Positions 43,589 through 52,474 of a stretch of DNA of 64,000 nucleotides are shown piece after piece. The translations under genes were made by a program, and so were the position numbers. How positions within the stretch are numbered: position 1 is the stretch's first letter; the number at the start of each line of letters is the position of its first letter. The stretch is from the NCBI RefSeq assembly GCF_004762035.2, contig NZ_SIJK02000027.1, forward strand, positions 3,764 to 67,763, in the 5' to 3' direction. Under the pieces are notes generated by a model. That model searched no databases, had not been told where the DNA came from, and saw only the letters and a program-made list of their open reading frames with translations. Origin of the DNA: Candidatus Chloroploca mongolica (GTDB taxonomy: Bacteria; Chloroflexota; Chloroflexia; Chloroflexales; Chloroflexaceae).

Positions 43589-44104
43589 ATGACGGAACGA
43601 GCCGAATATACGGATGAGGAATGGGCAACCGTTCTCGCGGCACCGGTGGCGGTGATTTCAGCAATTATTGGCTCGAGTCTCGGTGGGCCGGTGGGCATCA
43701 TGAAAGAGGTCGCCGCGGCGGTGAAGAGTTTTGAGCAAGCCGCCGAAACGAAGCGCGATAATCCGTTGATTGTTGCTGTACTCTTGAGCCTCAAAGAGCG
43801 TTTTGAGGCGTTTGGCGGCGGGCTTGATGATCCGGCACTCCAACAGATGAATATTCTTGAACTAGGCCAGGATGTGGATCGTGCCGTGGAAGCCTGCCGC
43901 ATCGCCCGCGAGTTGCTTGAACAAAAGGCCCCCGCCGACATGTCAGCCGAGTTGCGAGCCTGGTTGCTTGAGATCGGGGTCAATGTCGCCCACGCGGCCG
44001 TCGAAGGTGGCTTTTTTGGCATCGGCGGTGAACGCGTGAATCAGGCCGAACGCGATATGCTGGCTCGCCTCGCCGAGGCCTTGGATGTGCCGTCACCACT
44101 ATGA
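43589..44104 (+). CDS. Conserved-looking hypothetical protein
   Basis: A 171-residue, mainly helical protein that I do not recognise. The N-terminal AEYTDEEWATVLAAPVAVIS and GSSLGGPVGIMKE segment suggests a helix-glycine-helix motif and could touch a membrane. The rest has acidic amphipathic helices. It has no known catalytic motif. AAGGAG lies eight bases before the ATG. The stop overlaps the next start (ATGA), so it is coupled to the PHP hydrolase, and a linked role is plausible. Confidence 0.6.
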   Translation: MTERAEYTDEEWATVLAAPVAVISAIIGSSLGGPVGIMKEVAAAVKSFEQAAETKRDNPLIVAVLLSLKERFEAFGGGLDDPALQQMNILELGQDVDRAVEACRIARELLEQKAPADMSAELRAWLLEIGVNVAHAAVEGGFFGIGGERVNQAERDMLARLAEALDVPSPL

Positions 44105-45138
44105 TCTTTAGTTATCCTGGTGCGCTCCATATTCATTCAATCCACTCCGACGGCACCGGTACCCTCCCTGAGATCGTCGCCGCGGCATGGGATGCCGGTC
44201 TGCGCTGGATCATTGTCACCGACCACGATACGCTTGCCGGGCGCTCGTATGCCGGTTGGCACGATGGCGTGCTGGTAATTGTTGACCACGAGATTACGCC
44301 TGACCGCAATCATTTTCTCGCCCTGGGGGTTGACCAGGTCATCAGCCATCAATTGCCGCCCCAAGAGTTCATTGACCAGACCTATGCGAGCGGTGGGTTT
44401 GGCATTATTGCGCATCCCGACGAACAGGTCGTCAATCGGTTCAAGGATTGTTATCGCTGGGACGATTGGAGAATTGATGGCCCACGCGAGCGTGTCAGCC
44501 AGACGGTCGGGCTCGAATTGTGGAATCTGATGAGCGATTGGGGGGAACACCTTACCCCTCGCAACCAGTTCCTCCATTTTTGCGTGCCCGGACTCGGGCT
44601 CACTGGGCCGTCGCCCGCCACGCTCGCCTGGTGGGATCGGCTCAATATGACCGGACGGCGTACGTTTGGCGTGGGTGGGGTTGATGCCCACGCCTTTCGC
44701 CGTAAGATCGGCTGGTACGAGATCGAAATCTTCCCCTATCGGTGGCTCTTTCAGACCCTGACCAACTATCTGCAACTCACCGCGCCGTTGAGCAACGATG
44801 CCACCGAGGCGACCCAACAGGTCTATGCCGCCCTGCGCCAGGGCCAGAGTTATTTCATCAATCGGCGTGAAGCCGATCTGCCCGCCTTGCATTTTGTGGC
44901 CCGGCGCAATGGTCACTCGTATCGCAGCGGAGACACCGCCTCGCTCGCTCAGGGGCCGCTGCACATCGAGGTGGACGTGCAGCGCAATGCCGACCTCCGC
45001 CTCATCGGCAACGGACACATGATCGCCCAGGGGGTCCGCCAACTGCGCCACACGATCACATCCCCCGGCGTCTATCGCCTCGAAGCCTACATCGGTAGTA
45101 AAAGCTGGCTCTTTGCCAACCCGATCTATGTCGCATAA
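44101..45138 (+). CDS. PHP-domain metallohydrolase (CehA/McbA-like)
   Basis: A 345-residue hydrolase of the PHP superfamily. The first metal motif is ALHIHSIHSDGTG (HxH), followed by IIVTDHDTLAG, IVDHEITPDRNH and IAHPDE, with GVDAHAF near the end, fitting a three-metal site. CehA/McbA-like members cleave phosphate or carbamate esters; the substrate here is unknown. The C-terminal 70 residues are beta-rich. It is translationally coupled to the hypothetical protein upstream and ends the co-directional set that starts at 39025. Confidence 0.85.
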   Translation: MIFSYPGALHIHSIHSDGTGTLPEIVAAAWDAGLRWIIVTDHDTLAGRSYAGWHDGVLVIVDHEITPDRNHFLALGVDQVISHQLPPQEFIDQTYASGGFGIIAHPDEQVVNRFKDCYRWDDWRIDGPRERVSQTVGLELWNLMSDWGEHLTPRNQFLHFCVPGLGLTGPSPATLAWWDRLNMTGRRTFGVGGVDAHAFRRKIGWYEIEIFPYRWLFQTLTNYLQLTAPLSNDATEATQQVYAALRQGQSYFINRREADLPALHFVARRNGHSYRSGDTASLAQGPLHIEVDVQRNADLRLIGNGHMIAQGVRQLRHTITSPGVYRLEAYIGSKSWLFANPIYVA

Positions 45139-45430
45139 AGACACGGTAGGGTTGCCACCCTACGTTGATGGTGGCGCCTACCATGAAGATGCCACATCGT
45201 CATCCTGAGCGCAACGAAGCATCTCTGCCGTCGGCATGCCTGAGTAGTCTGTAACGTACATTTCCTGATATTCTGGAGTGCGGGCTTTAGCCGGCTGAAG
45301 CCCGCACTCGCTTCGACAGCAGAGTAGAAAACGTACGTTACAAACTACTGCGAACCTCACCCTAAAACCTTGACTTTGCGCCTCTGCGCCTTTGCGTCAA
45401 AAAAACCACCTTCTTTGACAAGTATTGCCC
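45139..45430. other. Gap with MITE-like inverted repeat
   Basis: A gap of 292 bases. It holds the nested inverted repeat at 45243-45349 and a gcgcctctgcgcctttgcgtc-type low-complexity run near 45376-45397. No gene is seen. Confidence 0.6.
45243..45349. repeat. 107-bp nested inverted repeat (MITE-like)
   Basis: The ends, agtagtctgtaacgtac at 45243-45259 and the reverse complement at 45333-45349, match at 16 of 17 positions. In the centre, gagtgcgggctt and aagcccgcactc (45276-45287 and 45298-45309) form a second stem. No target duplication is obvious. The structure resembles a small non-autonomous element or a REP-derived cruciform. Confidence 0.55.
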
Positions 45431-46318
45431 CTACGAACCACCAACTTCGACGCCGGCAAGACGCTCAATCGCCTTGATCAGCGCATGATTGCCCTCTTCA
45501 CCCAGACCGTCGGCTTGCAAGGTGCGGTAGAGTTGAAAGATCATGCCCGTGCCAAGCATCGGCACCCCGATTTGATCAGCCGCCTGGAGTACGAGGCGCA
45601 GATCTTTTTGCTGCAAATCAATCGTGAACCCAGGACGCCAGTCACGGTTGACGCACTGCGGTCCGCGATTCGTGAGCATCCAACTCCCTGCCGCCCCACC
45701 CGACACGGCAGCAAGCGTGCGCTCGAGATCGACCCCACTCGCCTGCGCAAAGACAAGGGCCTCACTCACGGCGAGCATCGTGCCAACCACCAGAATCTGA
45801 TTGACGAGCTTGACCGTCTGACCATCACCGACGCGCCCAACATGGGTGATCGTCTTGCCCATCGCCTCAAAATAGGGGCGGGCGCGTTCAACATCCTCGG
45901 CGGCACCGCCAACCATGATGCTCAGCGTGCCCTTTGCGGCGCCCTCGCTGCCCCCGCTGACCGGTGCATCGAGGAACGCAATGCCCCGCGCCGCAAGCGC
46001 CTCGGCACAGACCCGCGCACCCTGCGGGCTGATCGTGCTCATATCAATCACTAGGCTCCCAGGTTGCGCCGACGTCAACACATCGCCAAGCAAGAGGGCG
46101 TGTACATCGGGCGTATCACTGACACACGAAATAATCACCTGGCACTGGGCCGCCAGTTCCGCCGGGCTCGCCACCAGGTTCGCGCCCTGGGCCACCAACG
46201 CTTCCGCACGCCCGCTCGTCCGATTCCAGACCGTGAGATCAAAACCTGCCTTCAGCAGATTAGCGGCCATCCCGCGCCCCATAATGCCCAACCCGATAAA
46301 GCCGACTCGCTCTGTCAT
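45431..46318 (-). CDS. Beta-hydroxyacid dehydrogenase (GarR/HIBADH family)
   Basis: A 295-residue NAD(P)-dependent dehydrogenase. It has the Rossmann motif GFIGLGIMGRGMAANL, the DAPVSGGSEGA loop, and GRVGDGQTVKLVNQIL with the catalytic lysine. It fits the tartronate semialdehyde reductase or 3-hydroxyisobutyrate dehydrogenase group. The exact substrate cannot be told; the R-rather-than-S loop choice is not decisive. The start is supported by AGGGG seven bases upstream of the ATG. Confidence 0.92.
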   Translation of the reverse strand: MTERVGFIGLGIMGRGMAANLLKAGFDLTVWNRTSGRAEALVAQGANLVASPAELAAQCQVIISCVSDTPDVHALLLGDVLTSAQPGSLVIDMSTISPQGARVCAEALAARGIAFLDAPVSGGSEGAAKGTLSIMVGGAAEDVERARPYFEAMGKTITHVGRVGDGQTVKLVNQILVVGTMLAVSEALVFAQASGVDLERTLAAVSGGAAGSWMLTNRGPQCVNRDWRPGFTIDLQQKDLRLVLQAADQIGVPMLGTGMIFQLYRTLQADGLGEEGNHALIKAIERLAGVEVGGS

Positions 46319-46380
46319 CTTCTTGCCCCTCTATAATCTCGTCTTCGTCGCGATAGCAGCCCGCGATCATTTGTGAAGAC

Positions 46381-46421
46381 CTGGGTGCTTGCTCACGGCT
46401 ACACCGCGAGCAAGCACCCAG
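46381..46421. terminator. 18-bp hairpin with 5-base loop
   Basis: Arms 46381-46398 and 46404-46421 pair with one mismatch around ctaca. The stem lies downstream of the minus-strand open frame ending at 46439, like other gene ends in this window. Confidence 0.6.
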
Positions 46422-46438
46422 ACGCTTGGACAAACCCG

Positions 46439-46561
46439 TTAGGGTTGCGATAGCACGATCTTATCCCAGATAGCGACGATCTGCAAAAGCTGGTCAGGTA
46501 TCCAACCCCGCCATAGCAAAATGCAATACAACTCATTCGAAGTTGCGCTTTCTTTACTATA
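46439..46561 (-). pseudogene. Possible 3' gene remnant
   Basis: Forty open codons on the minus strand with no start codon, reading LYCILLWRGWIPDQLL and then QIVAIWDKIVLSQP before the stop. The segment is hydrophobic and could be the tail of a larger lost gene. A hairpin follows, as it does for real genes here. I do not recognise a family. The length is short enough that it could be chance. Confidence 0.2.
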
Positions 46562-46655
46562 TTAACAAGTTTTATTCGTTACTATAGGTAAAGATTGGCA
46601 CATCCTCAAAGAGGGTAAAAATCGGACATAAAACATCGCGAAGGATAATCCTTCT

Positions 46656-48194
46656 ATGCACATCGTTTTGATCAGCCCCTACAGTGGCATTGAGGCAACC
46701 GGGTTGCGTGTCCTATCGTCATGTCTCAAAGCGGCAGGGGCGACGACCAGCATGATCTTTCTCCCCAATCTCGAAGAGGCCATGGCGGGCGACCATTTCC
46801 ACGTGCGCAATGTGGAACCCGAGTTGGTGCAGCAGATGACGACCATTTGCGCCAGTGCGGATCTCATTGCCATGAGTGTGATGACGCCGAGTTTTCATAT
46901 GGCACGCTGTTTGACCGAGGCCATCAAAGCGAACCTGTCTATCCCGGTGATCTGGGGCGGTATTCATCCAACGGTACGCCCCGATGAGTGCCTCCAGTGC
47001 GCCGATCTGGTCTGTGTAGGCGAAGGTGAACAGGCGATGGTTGAACTCATGCAGGCCCTCGCCACAGGACGCTCGTATGCCTCGATTAACAACCTGGGGT
47101 ACCTCGACCAGGATGGTCATCTCGTCCTCAATCCGCTGAATCCACTGCTCACCGATCTTGATGCGCTGCCCTTCCCCGATTATGCCTTTGAAGACCATTA
47201 TCTGCTGCACGAGGCGAAGTTGACCCGTGCAACAGAACGACTGATGCACTACTATATGACTGACCTGGGAAGTTGGGCTTCAGGCCCCGTTTATGGCGTG
47301 TTGACGATGCGTGGGTGCCCGTATCATTGTACCTATTGTGCCAATAATGCCCTGATGGACATCTATGACCATTGGAGCCATCTGCGACGGCGGAGTCCCG
47401 CCAGCGTGATCGCCGAGATCCAGGCGATACGCGAGCGCCTCCCTCAGATCGAGGCAATCATTCTGCGCGATGATACTTTTCTTGCCAACGCAACCGACTA
47501 TATCGCCGAATTCAGCCGCCTCTATCGCGAAGAGGTCGGGTTGCCTTTTCGTGCCTATACGACAGCGCAAACCGCCGATCCGGTCAAGTTGCAGTACCTC
47601 GCCGACGCAGGGTTGCGTTATGTCATCATGGGCATCCAGAGCGGCTCACGACGCATCCAGAAGCTCTACGAGCGCAAGGCAACTAACGAACGGGTGTTGC
47701 AAGCAGCCAGGGTGATCCACCAGTTTGCAGCCTGGGCGCCGCGACCAACCTATGATGTGATCACCGATAATCCCTATGAAACACTGGAAGATCGTTGGGT
47801 AACGCTGCAACTCATCCACCAACTTCCCCCTCCTTACCGCCTTTCCCTCTACGCGCTGACCTTTTATCCAGGCACCGACCTCTATCACCGGGCGATCGCC
47901 GACGGTTACATCACCCCTGATGACCAGCGTAGTTATGCCTACAATTTCCAGATCATCGCGTCAACCTACTATAACTTTGCCCTCTTTTGCCATAGCCTCA
48001 ATCTGCCACGTATCTTCTTGCGCATACTCGCCACCTATGAGGTCTTCCGTCTCATGAGTCTCGAACCACTGGATCGGTTGGCAGGGCGCTTGCTCGATGG
48101 CTTGCTGGCGTTACGGCTCTGGCGCAATACAAGGCTCTATGCCCGCCGCCATGTTGCATGGCTGGAGACCGAAGAGGTTGAAGCCCATGGCTGA
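46656..48194 (+). CDS. B12-binding-type radical SAM protein
   Basis: A 512-residue enzyme with an N-terminal cobalamin-binding-like fold (residues 1-140: MHIVLISPYSG, then WGGIHPTVRPDECL and CVGEGEQAMVEL) and a radical SAM domain. The cluster motif is RGCPYHCTYCANN (CxxxCxxC). Such proteins use S-adenosylmethionine radicals for methylation, ring formation or other carbon chemistry. A DxHxGxT B12-binding loop is not evident, so cobalamin use is unsure. AAGGA lies 10 bases before the ATG. The last eight bases overlap the methyltransferase gene, so these genes act together. Confidence 0.9.
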   Translation: MHIVLISPYSGIEATGLRVLSSCLKAAGATTSMIFLPNLEEAMAGDHFHVRNVEPELVQQMTTICASADLIAMSVMTPSFHMARCLTEAIKANLSIPVIWGGIHPTVRPDECLQCADLVCVGEGEQAMVELMQALATGRSYASINNLGYLDQDGHLVLNPLNPLLTDLDALPFPDYAFEDHYLLHEAKLTRATERLMHYYMTDLGSWASGPVYGVLTMRGCPYHCTYCANNALMDIYDHWSHLRRRSPASVIAEIQAIRERLPQIEAIILRDDTFLANATDYIAEFSRLYREEVGLPFRAYTTAQTADPVKLQYLADAGLRYVIMGIQSGSRRIQKLYERKATNERVLQAARVIHQFAAWAPRPTYDVITDNPYETLEDRWVTLQLIHQLPPPYRLSLYALTFYPGTDLYHRAIADGYITPDDQRSYAYNFQIIASTYYNFALFCHSLNLPRIFLRILATYEVFRLMSLEPLDRLAGRLLDGLLALRLWRNTRLYARRHVAWLETEEVEAHG

Positions 48195-49110
48195 GATGGT
48201 CGCCTGCTGGCTGTGTGGCGCACGTCAGGCCAACCGGTGGAAGACCACCCACGACTATATGGTTCCTTCGGCAGAAGAGTACACCTATGTGCGCTGCAAG
48301 CAGTGTGGTCTGGTTTATCTCAATCCGCGCCCAACCTGGGCAGAGCGTGACGCCCATTACACCACGAGCTACCGCGGGTACCATCGACTTGCCACTGAAC
48401 CCGCACCGGATCAACGCCAGTCTATGGCGTACGGCCTGCGCAAGCGTTGGCGCATCCTGACACGCCATAGTACCGGGGGGTGCCTGCTTGATGTCGGTTG
48501 CGGGGGCGGCGATTTCCTCCACTGGATGCGCCAACAACCAGCCTGGCAGGGCTATGGGCTCGAGCGGGTGACAACGATGGCCTACGCCGCCCGCGCTACC
48601 TATGGGCTGAACATCGTGCTTGGCGATCTGCTTGAGGCTGGCTTTGCTCCAGCTACCTTTGATGCGATCACGCTCTGGACGGTGCTCGAACATCTTGCCG
48701 ATCCCGCTGCCGGCCTAGCCGCCTGTGCCCGCCTGTTGCGTCCCGGTGGCATTTTGATTGTGCGGACAGTCAACGACAACAGTCTCGGGCGCAGGCTCTT
48801 TGGTGGCTGCTGGGTAGGTTACGATGCACCACGTATCACGGTCGTCTTTACACCCCACACCCTGCGGATGATGCTCGCGCAAAGCGGCTTTACGGTCATC
48901 GAGATGGGTTGCTGGTTTCACGATTTCTATCCCTTTCTCTGGAGTTGGCGCAATCTTTGTGCAGCGCGCGGCTTCCCTGCTCACGTATGCGAGGCCAGCC
49001 ATGCGCTGCTGCGTTCGTGGCCGGTTCGCCTGGCGAGTTTGCCCTTCTTTGCCCTGCAAACAGCCCTGGGAGGAAATAGCTTTGTCACTGCGATCGCCCG
49101 CAAAGCATGA
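48187..49110 (+). CDS. Class I SAM-dependent methyltransferase with zinc-ribbon N-terminus
   Basis: A 307-residue methyltransferase. The N-terminus has two CxxC pairs (CWLC and CKQC) forming a probable zinc ribbon like that of sugar C-methyltransferases. The SAM site reads LLDVGCGGGDFLHWM, then LWTVLEHLADP. It could methylate a sugar nucleotide or a product of the radical SAM enzyme. The start at 48187 overlaps the radical SAM gene end, which shows coupling. A possible alternative is ATG at 48196. Confidence 0.88.
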   Translation: MAEMVACWLCGARQANRWKTTHDYMVPSAEEYTYVRCKQCGLVYLNPRPTWAERDAHYTTSYRGYHRLATEPAPDQRQSMAYGLRKRWRILTRHSTGGCLLDVGCGGGDFLHWMRQQPAWQGYGLERVTTMAYAARATYGLNIVLGDLLEAGFAPATFDAITLWTVLEHLADPAAGLAACARLLRPGGILIVRTVNDNSLGRRLFGGCWVGYDAPRITVVFTPHTLRMMLAQSGFTVIEMGCWFHDFYPFLWSWRNLCAARGFPAHVCEASHALLRSWPVRLASLPFFALQTALGGNSFVTAIARKA

Positions 49111-50134
49111 GTCGGCGCTCACGATCCGACCAGTTGCTCGCGCAACCTGGGACCAGTTCGTCGCGGAGCATCCGGACGCACTGCTCTTTCATACCAGTGC
49201 GTGGCTTGACCTGCTTGCCAGAGTCTACGGGCATACCTGGCATCCCCTCGGCATCTGGGCGAGCGGCGAACTGGTTGGCGTGATCCCAATTCAGCGACGC
49301 CGCCTCGGGCCATTTGTGCTGGCTGGGTCCCCGCTCATGCAGACGATTGCCAGTACCCCGTTTCTCGGGCCACTGGGCAGGCCAGGGCAAGCAGCAACCA
49401 TCGTCGCGGCACTGGAGCCATGGTTCCGCCAACAGCGCATTGCCCACAGCGAGTTGGCCTTTCCCCAGATGATCGAAGCGACCGCTGCGCTCAAGCACCT
49501 CGGTTACCAGAGCGAAGTTTGTGAAACGATTGTTGTACCCCTGGCTGGCCGCAGCCGCGCTGAGGTCTGGCAGAGTCTGTCGCCCGCGTGCCGACGAGCT
49601 GTCCGCAAAGCCGAAGCAAACGGCATCGAGATTGTTGAAGCCGAGAGCAACGCCTTCCTGCAACCCTACAACCAGATGTGTCAAGAGGTCTATCGCCATG
49701 CGGGAAGGCCGCCCCATCTTGACCTGAACTTTTACGTAGCGCTCTGGCAAGCCTTGCATCCTCGTGGCAACCTGAATGTGCTGCTCGCCTATCACCAGGG
49801 GCACCCCATCGCCGGAGGCATTTTTGTCACTGACCAGCGCACCATCTGGTATCTGAGTGGGGCTTCGTTTGACCAGGGCCAGCCCCTGCGCCCCAACAAT
49901 TTGCTCCATTGGCACGTGATCACATGGGCGCTTGCGCAGGGCTATCAGCGTTACGATATGGGCGGTGCAGTCGTGCCTGGCATTACACGCTTCAAGCTGA
50001 GCTTCGGTGGACAGCGTCACCCGTACACCCGGATCTATCGCGCCCACACACCACTCGCCCGGCTCGGGCGCACCATCTACCAGCAAGCAATCCCGTGGTG
50101 GCGACGCTTCCTGCACACACGCCAGAAAGGGTAA
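49082..50134 (+). CDS. FemAB/GNAT-like acyltransferase
   Basis: A 350-residue protein of the FemAB-like GNAT group, known from peptidoglycan bridge formation and exosortase-linked loci. It has two GNAT-like halves: SAWLDLLARVYGHTWHPLGIW, and RPNNLLHWHVITWALAQGYQ with YDMGG. No ATG is near the start; a TTG at 49082 with GGAGG eight bases upstream is the best choice. It overlaps the methyltransferase by 29 bases. It may transfer an amino acid to a cell-surface lipid or glycan. Confidence 0.85.
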   Translation: MSLRSPAKHESALTIRPVARATWDQFVAEHPDALLFHTSAWLDLLARVYGHTWHPLGIWASGELVGVIPIQRRRLGPFVLAGSPLMQTIASTPFLGPLGRPGQAATIVAALEPWFRQQRIAHSELAFPQMIEATAALKHLGYQSEVCETIVVPLAGRSRAEVWQSLSPACRRAVRKAEANGIEIVEAESNAFLQPYNQMCQEVYRHAGRPPHLDLNFYVALWQALHPRGNLNVLLAYHQGHPIAGGIFVTDQRTIWYLSGASFDQGQPLRPNNLLHWHVITWALAQGYQRYDMGGAVVPGITRFKLSFGGQRHPYTRIYRAHTPLARLGRTIYQQAIPWWRRFLHTRQKG

Positions 50135-50142
50135 AGCAAGCG

Positions 50143-51285
50143 ATGCGGATCTGTCTTGTGAGCCTTGACTATTGGCCCCACCGCAGTTCGGGCCTGACGA
50201 TCTATGCCGAGGATCTTGCGCGAGGCCTGAACGAACGGGGCCACACGGTCAGTGTGATCGCAGCCCACCGAAGCGGCACGCCCCGTGTAGCAACAATCAA
50301 CGGTGTCACCGTCTACCGGGTTGCGCTCGGCGTCACTGACTGGATCGGGTATAGCCTCCGATCAGCCAGAGTAGTCACACAACTACGACGTACCAAAGAA
50401 TTTGACATCGTCCATTTTCTCGATGTTCACTTTGCTTATGCCTACAACGGGCCATATGTTGCCTCGCTCTGGCAATCATTTCGCCAGCGGCTGCACGCAG
50501 ATGGCGGACATCCGTACGCCAGCAGCCGACGCAACTATCTGATCAGGCGCACCTACTATGCCGTGGCCCGGCGCGTGATGGAACCAATCAGCCTGCGGCG
50601 AGCTCGGTGCCTGCTCGCCGCATGTACCTCGACTGCCCAGGAATTCATCGAACACTATGGTGTTGCGCCAACCCGGATCAGACACGTTGTACAGGGTACA
50701 AACCTGGAAGCGCTGCGTCCCATCCCAACCAATGCACTCCGCGAGCGCCTTGGCTTGAACGGCAAACGCATCATTCTTTTTGTCGGCTTTGCGACGGCCC
50801 GCAAAGGTCTCGAACATCTGGCGGTTGCGTTACGCCAACTTCCACCCGATGTCGTCTGGCTGATCGTCGGCCAATGGGAAGCAGGCTATCGCGCCAGAGT
50901 GATGAGCGCACTTGGCGACGCCTACGAGCGGGTCATTGAAATTGGATCGATTGCCGACGACGAACGCGCCGCCTACTACTCGCTCGCCGATGTCTATGTC
51001 TCGCCGTCGCTGCTCGAAGGCTTCGGGCTCACCCCTATCGAGGCTCAGGCGTGTGGCACACCAGCCATCGTCACCGACGCCTCCTCGGGCCTTGAAGAGG
51101 TTGGGGCCTACGGACTTGTTGTGCCAGCGCGCAACCCCGACGCCCTCGCCGTCGCCCTTCGGCGGCTACTCGATGACCCAGCATTGCGCCAGCACCTCGG
51201 CACCCAGGCCCGCGCCCGTGTGCTTGCCAGCTTCAGCTACCAAGCCATGGCCGCCCAGACCGAGTCCGTCTACCGCGCAAGCTAA
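50143..51285 (+). CDS. GT4-family glycosyltransferase
   Basis: A 380-residue GT-B glycosyltransferase. It begins MRICLVSLDYWPHRSSGLTIYAEDL (in part), with the glycine-loop nucleotide site; the C-terminal half has VYVSPSLLEGFGLTPIEAQACG with the E-x7-E pattern. It probably adds a hexose to a cell-surface glycan. The start at 50143 is eight bases after the FemAB-like stop. It completes the four-gene co-directional set starting with the radical SAM gene. Confidence 0.9.
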   Translation: MRICLVSLDYWPHRSSGLTIYAEDLARGLNERGHTVSVIAAHRSGTPRVATINGVTVYRVALGVTDWIGYSLRSARVVTQLRRTKEFDIVHFLDVHFAYAYNGPYVASLWQSFRQRLHADGGHPYASSRRNYLIRRTYYAVARRVMEPISLRRARCLLAACTSTAQEFIEHYGVAPTRIRHVVQGTNLEALRPIPTNALRERLGLNGKRIILFVGFATARKGLEHLAVALRQLPPDVVWLIVGQWEAGYRARVMSALGDAYERVIEIGSIADDERAAYYSLADVYVSPSLLEGFGLTPIEAQACGTPAIVTDASSGLEEVGAYGLVVPARNPDALAVALRRLLDDPALRQHLGTQARARVLASFSYQAMAAQTESVYRAS

Positions 51286-52409
51286 AGCACCGTGCGCAGC
51301 GCATCCTCCAACGCAGCACACACCTCATCCTGCTCATCATCGCGCATCCCCACATAGAGCGGTAGACTCAAGACATGGGCGGCCATATGTTCGGCAACAG
51401 GAAAACGCGAGCACGAGACAAGCGCCTGATAGCATGGCTGCCGATGCACCGGCAGCGGCCAACTCACCCGCGTCTCGATCCCGCAGGACGCTAGGGCCGC
51501 CTGGACGTCATCACGGTTTGGCACCAGCACCGAATAGAGAAACCAGGTCGAGGTTGCGCCGGGCAAGAGGCAGGGCAACTGAATCGGCAGATGCGCCAGG
51601 TGCGCCTGATAGCGGGCCGCCAGACGCGCCCGTTCAGTCAGGCGCGCCTCGAGTTGCGGAATTTGCGCCAAACCAATCGCAGCGTGCAGATCACTCAGAC
51701 GGTAATTGTTGCCAATCGCAAGATGGCAATACTTCTGCTGCGGATCTTCGCCCTGATTGCGCAGCAGCCGGACACGCTCGGCCAGTGCTTGATCATCCGT
51801 AAAGATCATGCCACCTTCAATTGAGGTCAGAATCTTGACCATATGAAAGCTGGTGATCGCCACCTGGCCGTACGCAACCGTCTGACGCTGCTTGAAACAC
51901 GCCCCAAGCGACTCGGCTGCATCAACGACGAGCGCAAGACCATGCGCCTCGGCCAGTGTGGTAAGGGCTTCATGATGAGCCGGCGCACCACCATAATCAA
52001 GCGACAGCATGGCCCGCGTCGCCGGGGTAATGCGTCGCACAACATCAGCAGGATCAAGCGTCCAGGTCTTCGGATCAACATCGGCGAGCACCAGTCGCGC
52101 CCCCTGATAGCTGACCGCATTGGGCGCGGCGATATAGGCCATCGCCGGCACAATCACCTCATCACCAGGGCCAATTCCGAGGGCGGCCAGGGCAAGATCG
52201 AGGGCAGCCGTACCCGACGACACCGCAACAGCATAACGGCGGCCAGCCAGCGCAGCAAGTTGCTGCTCAAATGCAGCAACCCGTGGCCCCATTGTGAGCC
52301 AGTTGGAATGGAGTGCAGCTACCGCCGAAGCAATTTCGGCCTCGCCAAAGGCTGGACGTGCCCACGGGATACGTACAGGTATAGCCATACGGATTGAAGG
52401 ATCGGACAC
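51282..52409 (-). CDS. DegT/DnrJ/EryC1/StrS-family aminotransferase
   Basis: A 375-residue PLP-dependent sugar aminotransferase. It has SSGTAALDLALAALGIGPGDEV near the N-terminus, the SLDYGGAP and AESLG region, and the PLP-binding lysine in SFHMVKILTSIEGG. Such enzymes aminate dTDP-keto-sugars, and rmlB (8338-9357) could supply a substrate, although it lies far away. It is convergent with the glycosyltransferase (4 bp overlap). Start candidates are GTG at 52409 and ATG at 52388. A possible TATACT -10 lies at 52448-52453. Confidence 0.92.
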   Translation of the reverse strand: MSDPSIRMAIPVRIPWARPAFGEAEIASAVAALHSNWLTMGPRVAAFEQQLAALAGRRYAVAVSSGTAALDLALAALGIGPGDEVIVPAMAYIAAPNAVSYQGARLVLADVDPKTWTLDPADVVRRITPATRAMLSLDYGGAPAHHEALTTLAEAHGLALVVDAAESLGACFKQRQTVAYGQVAITSFHMVKILTSIEGGMIFTDDQALAERVRLLRNQGEDPQQKYCHLAIGNNYRLSDLHAAIGLAQIPQLEARLTERARLAARYQAHLAHLPIQLPCLLPGATSTWFLYSVLVPNRDDVQAALASCGIETRVSWPLPVHRQPCYQALVSCSRFPVAEHMAAHVLSLPLYVGMRDDEQDEVCAALEDALRTVL

Positions 52410-52474
52410 GCTTTTGTTAATAAAACACCTTCAAAAGTTACGGCAATAGTATACACCACTTTTCCCACGTGTTT

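Larger units (their letters stand above)
46319..46655. other. Gap with hairpin and possible gene remnant
   Basis: A 337-base gap between divergent genes. It contains the hairpin at 46381-46421 and an AT-rich stretch at 46550-46640. A 40-codon open frame on the minus strand (46439-46561) is treated separately. A clear promoter for the radical SAM gene is not seen. Confidence 0.55.
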
